Below, piece after piece: positions 5,753-9,014 of a stretch of 9,014 bases of DNA. The position numbers were made by a program, and so were the translations under genes. Each line of letters starts with the position of its first letter. The first letter of the stretch is position 1. The stretch comes from Mariaggregatimicrobium sp964498785 (GTDB taxonomy: Bacteria > Zhuqueibacterota > Zhuqueibacteria > Thermofontimicrobiales > Thiofontviventaceae), in contig CAZCJL010000191.1 in NCBI GenBank assembly GCA_964498785.1, positions 1-9,014 of the forward strand, given 5' to 3'. The notes beneath the pieces were generated by a model, which was not told the origin of the DNA, did not search any database, and was given only the letters and a program-made list of their open reading frames with translations.

Positions 5753-5832
5753 AAAAGGCTAAGACCATTTTATTGACTTCGAGCCTCTTGTTTTACAAAT
5801 GATATAAGGGATTGGTCTTAGCTTTTATTTTA
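5753..5832 (+). terminator. Long-loop inverted repeat with T-rich tail between DUF5320 and aminotransferase genes
   Basis: GCTAAGACCA (5758-5767) and TGGTCTTAGC (5813-5822) are perfect 10-bp inverted arms, followed by TTTTATTTTA and preceded by AAAA, so the element could terminate transcripts in both directions. The 45-base loop is unusually long for an intrinsic terminator. Within it, AGCCTCTT (5782-5789) could instead pair with AAAAGGCT (5753-5760) in seven of eight positions, giving a mutually exclusive structure. Attenuation or a regulator-binding site are alternatives. Confidence 0.4.
5773..5799 (+). promoter_or_regulatory. Possible promoter for the aminotransferase transcript
   Basis: TTGACT at 5773-5778 (five of six matches to -35) is followed after 15 bases by TACAAA at 5794-5799 (four of six to -10). 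It lies inside the loop of the inverted repeat, so the arms would flank it. Spacing is short; this is a candidate only. Confidence 0.25.
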
Positions 5833-5859
5833 TCAAATATTCAAATCACAGGAAATATT

Positions 5860-7038
5860 ATGAATAATAAACCAATAATATCAGATCGAATCAGCTCTAT
5901 TCCAAAATCTGCTATTCATGAGATGACAAGATTATCCGGTGAAATTGATGATGTGGCGTTTTTATCGTGGGCAAAACCAACCTCCGGTACTCCGATTCAT
6001 ATTCGGCGCGCCGCAGTTGAAGCGATCAATAACGGTCTGGTGGACGGCTATTCCACAAGCCAGGGCCTGCTTGAGTTGCGCCAGGAAATTGTCACGAAAT
6101 TACAGCGGGATAATAATATCAGTGCGGATGTTTCCCAAATCATTGTGACAGTGGGGGCTATCGAAGGGATAGCCGCAGCGATATTGACCGTCGTTGATCC
6201 GGGTGATGAAGTGATTCTGCCATCACCTACATATTCCACGCATGTTAATCAGGTTCAAATTGCATCCGCAAAACCGGTGTTTGTTCCGACCATCGAAGAA
6301 GAGGGCTTTGCACTGGACATCGAGGGGATACGGAACGCGATTACACCGAAGACAAAAGCGATTTTATACTGCTCGCCATCAAATCCAACGGGAACCGTTT
6401 TTAGTGAAACTAAACTCCGACAATTAGCGGATATCGCACTGGAGTATAACCTGGTGGTGATTACCGACGAAGCGTATGAATATTTTGTGTTTGATTCACA
6501 GAAGCATTTTAGTATCGCATCAATCCCGGAAATAAAAAAAAATGTGGTCAGTTGCTTTACCTTTACCAAAAGTTATGCAATGACTGGCTGGCGAATCGGA
6601 TATTTGCATGCAGATGAGGAACTAATACCACAGATTAATAAAGCACACATTCCGTTTGCGATTTGCGTTCCGGTGGTGTCACAATATGCGGCGATTGCAG
6701 CTCTGAGAAACTCACAGGACTGTATCCATGATTTCAGAGAAAAGTATTTATCAGCCCGAAATTTGATGTGCGAACGACTTGATCAATTGAGTTCGGTGTT
6801 CGAGTATCAAAAACCAGGTGGATCGTATCTGATGTTTCCCAGGATTTTATTGGAGGAGGGCGCGAATTCGCAACAATTTTGCGAGCGGTTGTTAAGAGAA
6901 GCAAAGGTTTCCACTACTCCGGGAGCGGATTTTGGTCCGACAGGGGAGCACCATTTACGTCTTTCCTTTTGCGTCCCCGAAGAAATGATTAACACGGCAT
7001 TTGATCGCATGGAAATTTATTTTCAGAAATTCGTTTAA
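5860..7038 (+). CDS. Class I/II PLP-dependent aminotransferase (fold type I)
   Basis: A 392-residue cytoplasmic enzyme, normal family length. Key parts: the substrate-side GYSTSQG at about 63-69; the cofactor-binding SPSNPTGT with Asn175; ITDEAYEYFVF with Asp203 and Tyr206, which hold the pyridine N and O; and FTKSYAMTGWRIGY, where Lys237 should form the Schiff base. HLRLSF carries Arg367 for the substrate carboxylate. This places it in COG0436 (aspartate/aromatic/alanine aminotransferase-like); the amino-acid substrate cannot be named. The ATG at 5860 is chosen because AGGAAA lies just upstream and the protein then begins at the usual distance from the conserved core; a TTG at 5812 in the same frame falls within the inverted repeat. 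It follows the intergenic inverted repeat, so it may head a new transcript with the two metal-related genes downstream. Its link to them is not clear. Confidence 0.88.
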   Translation: MNNKPIISDRISSIPKSAIHEMTRLSGEIDDVAFLSWAKPTSGTPIHIRRAAVEAINNGLVDGYSTSQGLLELRQEIVTKLQRDNNISADVSQIIVTVGAIEGIAAAILTVVDPGDEVILPSPTYSTHVNQVQIASAKPVFVPTIEEEGFALDIEGIRNAITPKTKAILYCSPSNPTGTVFSETKLRQLADIALEYNLVVITDEAYEYFVFDSQKHFSIASIPEIKKNVVSCFTFTKSYAMTGWRIGYLHADEELIPQINKAHIPFAICVPVVSQYAAIAALRNSQDCIHDFREKYLSARNLMCERLDQLSSVFEYQKPGGSYLMFPRILLEEGANSQQFCERLLREAKVSTTPGADFGPTGEHHLRLSFCVPEEMINTAFDRMEIYFQKFV

Positions 7039-7070
7039 TACAACGCGACATGTTGCGGAACAATTGATAG

Positions 7071-7077
7071 AGGAGGG
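7071..7077 (+). promoter_or_regulatory. RBS that decides the start of the zinc-ribbon/ferredoxin fusion
   Basis: AGGAGGG lies four bases before the ATG at 7082. The frame is open further upstream to an ATG inside the aminotransferase gene (7001), but that would add 27 residues with no resemblance to the family and has no RBS of comparable strength. Confidence 0.7.
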
Positions 7078-7081
7078 TTAC

Positions 7082-7501
7082 ATGGCGTATGGATTTGGAA
7101 GAGGCGGTGGGCAGGGAAGAGGCCGGCGACGAGGCGCCGGCAGAAGAGGCGGACCACATCGACGGGAAGTGGCTGCTGATCGTAATTGTATTTGTCCTGA
7201 TTGTGGCCTGGTGTTACGGCATCTACGGGGTGTTCCGTGTTTTGAAACGAGGTGTCCCAATTGCGCCGCTGCAATGACGCGACAGTTCAGTGTTCAACAG
7301 TCCGCTGGTTCAGGACAGACAGGCAGCACAATACCAAAACCAGTCGTAGATCCAAACCTGTGTACCGGTTGCCAGAAATGCATTGCTGTTTGTCCGGTGG
7401 AAGCGATCGAAATGAAAAATCACAAAGCTGTTATTATTAAGGAAAAATGTACAAATTGCCGTATTTGCATCACATCCTGCCCGGTCTCGGCGATAAGATA
7501 A
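7082..7501 (+). CDS. Gly/Arg-rich, six-Cys zinc-ribbon-like module fused to 2x[4Fe-4S] ferredoxin
   Basis: A 139-residue three-part protein. Residues 1-30 are Gly/Arg-rich (GFGRGGGQGRGRRRGAGRRG). Residues 35-67 carry Cys36, 38, 41, 53, 58 and 61, with the same spacing and RGVPC core as the stand-alone protein at 1719-1949. The knuckle at 58-61 is CPNC followed by Ala rather than Gly. A Ser/Gln/Gly linker at about 70-84 leads to a dicluster ferredoxin: Cys94, 97, 100, 104-Pro and Cys123, 126, 129, 133-Pro. It is probably a redox or cluster-transfer protein in which the metal knuckle or the Gly/Arg segment gives partner specificity; this is inference from domain order. The CDF-NifX transporter gene follows after 12 bases, so the two are likely co-expressed. 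Start chosen from the RBS at 7071-7077. Confidence 0.85.
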   Translation: MAYGFGRGGGQGRGRRRGAGRRGGPHRREVAADRNCICPDCGLVLRHLRGVPCFETRCPNCAAAMTRQFSVQQSAGSGQTGSTIPKPVVDPNLCTGCQKCIAVCPVEAIEMKNHKAVIIKEKCTNCRICITSCPVSAIR

Positions 7502-7513
7502 AAGGAGCGAAAA

Positions 7514-8797
7514 ATGGACGCGGTAATTTTTCAACTGAAAAGAGGCCAGCGGGTCGCATTTTGGGCAAGTGTTATCACACTTTTACTGGCATTATTAAAA
7601 GGTTTTATTGGCGTATTGTTCCACTCTCATGTCTTAGTCGCCGATGCTTTTCATAGCGGTGCGGATACAATTGCTATTTTCGCGTCGGCATTCGGATTAT
7701 GGCTGGCGTCCAGTAAAAAAAGCAAGCGATTTCCTTATGGACTGTTTAAGGCAGAGACATTTGTCACTTTCGCTATTGGCGCGCTGATCGCCTGGGCTGG
7801 CATTGAGTTATTCATCGATGGATATCACAAATTGTTCTTTGTCCCGGTAGTGTCGAAATTTCCGGTCTTACCGGTCATAGTTACGTTCATTTCAATTATT
7901 GTCGCATTCTTTATCGCCCGCATCGAAAAGCGTGTTGGACAAGAAATAAATTCACAATCTTTGATTGCAAACGCTGGTGAATCTTTTTTGGATATTATCA
8001 CATCGATCGTTGTATTGTTCGGTATTTTAATGGCATACTGGCGGATCCCTTATATTGAAGGATCGATCATTATGCTGATTTCGCTCCTGATCTTTAAATT
8101 AGGCCTGGAAAATTTATGGCAGTCACTGCTCATTCTGCTGGATGCGAACCTGGATGGTGAATTACAAGGGAAAATTGAAGACGCTGTTATGGAAATTTCA
8201 GGTGTGAAATTTGTTGATGACATTAAAATCCGGCAATCGGGCCCCTTCCGCATGGTAGAACTGAAATTTACGACTAACCCGTCGATTGCTATCTATCAGG
8301 CTCATGCGATATCCGACCACATCGAACAAATGATTCGAGACCGTTTCCAAAATATCGAATCAGTGTTTGTTCATGCCGAACCCTCCAAAAGAGATGAAGT
8401 GAAGGCAATTGTTCCGGTGTCAGAAATTGCCGGAATTGATTCAAAGATATATGGACATTTTGGACGGGCGCCATATTTTGCAATCTTAAAAATCAATTCA
8501 GATGGTGTTACGATTGAGGATTTTTATCTTAATGAATTTCTGGAACGTAAACACCACATCGGATTAAAAGTGGTGAATGTCGTTGTCCAATATGATTTGG
8601 ATATGTTGTTTACCACTCGTATTGGTGAAATTTCATTTCATGTGCTTAAAGATAATTATATCGATATCTATCATATTGAAAACGAGAATGTGCGATTAAA
8701 GGATATTATCGATTTATATCAGCAAAATGAATTAGAGCGCATCACTGCTCCCACGCATTCTGTTGAAGACGCACTCATTGAAACAGACGAATTCTAA
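7514..8797 (+). CDS. Cation diffusion facilitator (CDF) transporter fused to a C-terminal NifX-like domain
   Basis: A 427-residue inner-membrane protein with three parts. Residues 1-200 form a six-helix CDF domain (helices about 13-36, 40-65, 80-102, 114-136, 150-172, 180-198). TM2 carries the metal motif DAFHSGAD (Asp44, His47, Asp51). TM5 has NAGESFLD, so Glu156 stands where the usual His of the HxxxD pair would be, with Asp160 kept. Residues 212-290 are the cytoplasmic CDF domain, ending in the typical VFVHAEP. Residues 295-405 match the NifX family: IVPVSE, GIDSKIYGHFGRAPYFAIL at 307-325, and HHIGLKVV at 347-354. CDF proteins normally export Zn, Fe, Mn, Co or similar ions using the proton gradient; here a cluster- or metal-binding domain is attached, suggesting sensing or delivery. 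AAGGAG at 7502-7507 is well placed. A separate two-gene origin is unlikely because the frame is unbroken. Confidence 0.88.
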   Translation: MDAVIFQLKRGQRVAFWASVITLLLALLKGFIGVLFHSHVLVADAFHSGADTIAIFASAFGLWLASSKKSKRFPYGLFKAETFVTFAIGALIAWAGIELFIDGYHKLFFVPVVSKFPVLPVIVTFISIIVAFFIARIEKRVGQEINSQSLIANAGESFLDIITSIVVLFGILMAYWRIPYIEGSIIMLISLLIFKLGLENLWQSLLILLDANLDGELQGKIEDAVMEISGVKFVDDIKIRQSGPFRMVELKFTTNPSIAIYQAHAISDHIEQMIRDRFQNIESVFVHAEPSKRDEVKAIVPVSEIAGIDSKIYGHFGRAPYFAILKINSDGVTIEDFYLNEFLERKHHIGLKVVNVVVQYDLDMLFTTRIGEISFHVLKDNYIDIYHIENENVRLKDIIDLYQQNELERITAPTHSVEDALIETDEF

Positions 8798-8948
8798 TCT
8801 AAATAATGAATGATACCCGGAAAATCCTGGTAGCACGGTTAGTATGCCCCGGCCACACACCTCATCTGTAAGAAATCATTTTTCAAAAAATTAGAAATAT
8901 ATTTGATTTTATGGTTAGAATTATTATATTCAAAAATATCATACCAAA
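8798..8948 (+). other. A+T-rich spacer with imperfect hairpin and possible promoter
   Basis: ACCCGG and CCTGGT (8815-8820 and 8826-8831) can form a short imperfect hairpin without a T tract, so it is a poor terminator. TTGATT at 8903-8908 and TATATT at 8925-8930, 16 bases apart, could be a promoter for whatever lies downstream. No RNA gene or repeat was recognised. Confidence 0.25.
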
Positions 8949-9014
8949 ATGAAAATCTATAGTATCCATTCAATAATTGATGGTGTGCATCAAAGCTTTC
9001 GGATTCTCTTTAAA
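8949..9014 (+). CDS. Possible start of a further gene, cut by the window end
   Basis: An ATG at 8949 opens a frame that stays open to the last base (22 codons, MKIYSIHSIIDGVHQ and onward). There is no recognisable RBS, and the fragment is too short to assign. Its start loosely recalls the K-Y-S-I-x-S-I-D-G opening of some radical SAM enzymes such as QueE, but that is not enough for a call. Confidence 0.2.
   Translation, partial: MKIYSIHSIIDGVHQSFRILFK

Noticed and set aside
1..9014. CRISPR arrays, insertion sequences, tRNA or rRNA genes
   Set aside because: No spaced direct repeats, transposase-like frames, terminal inverted repeats or tRNA-like folds were recognised on either strand.

Overview
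The window is a single-stranded run of twelve complete protein genes, all on the + strand and mostly a few bases apart. It looks like a metal-cofactor and iron-sulfur gene cluster from an anaerobic bacterium. The pointers to an anaerobe are four proteins carrying paired [4Fe-4S] motifs, three NifX/NifB-type (dinitrogenase Fe-Mo cofactor family) domains, two MinD-like ATPases with a ferredoxin domain inserted, and DUF5320-type Gly/Arg-rich proteins. This combination recalls the anaerobe-specific orange protein (ORP) clusters described in Desulfovibrio, where a NifX-family protein holds a Mo-Cu sulfide cluster and works with two ferredoxin-MinD ATPases. There is no nifH/D/K/E/N here, so a nitrogenase role is not supported. 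The phylum cannot be fixed from this sequence. Spacers are A+T-rich, Shine-Dalgarno sites are strong, and one exported protein has a bacterial signal peptide ending in LSA|Q.

Layout. From 100 to 1949: a NifX-like protein with a Gly/Arg tail, a 2x[4Fe-4S] ferredoxin, a COG1237-type metallo-beta-lactamase-fold protein, and a small Gly/Arg-rich zinc-ribbon protein. The 1950-2087 gap contains what looks like the broken N-terminus of another NifX gene. From 2088 to 3784: two ferredoxin-MinD ATPases, translationally coupled by an ATGA overlap. From 3832 to 4719: a short TrmO-type methyltransferase and a second NifX-like protein with a Cys/His/Asp-rich tail. From 4814 to 5730: an exported small beta-rich protein and a DUF5320 protein with a coiled-coil end. 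A 10-bp perfect inverted repeat between 5758 and 5822, followed by a T-rich run, separates this block from the next. From 5860 to 8797: a class I aminotransferase, a zinc-ribbon/ferredoxin fusion, and a cation diffusion facilitator (CDF) transporter fused at its C-terminus to a NifX-like domain. The last 217 bases are A+T-rich and hold only a possible start of another gene.

How the genes may work together (inference): the CDF-NifX protein would move a metal and sense or bind it or a cluster. The NifX-like proteins would carry metal-sulfur clusters, the two ATPases would drive loading or placement, and the ferredoxins would supply electrons. The Gly/Arg-rich tails repeated on five proteins may help them assemble. 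The most unusual items are the CDF-NifX fusion with an altered TM5 metal site, the zinc-ribbon module found once alone and once fused to a ferredoxin, the NifX remnant, and the shared Gly/Arg tails.
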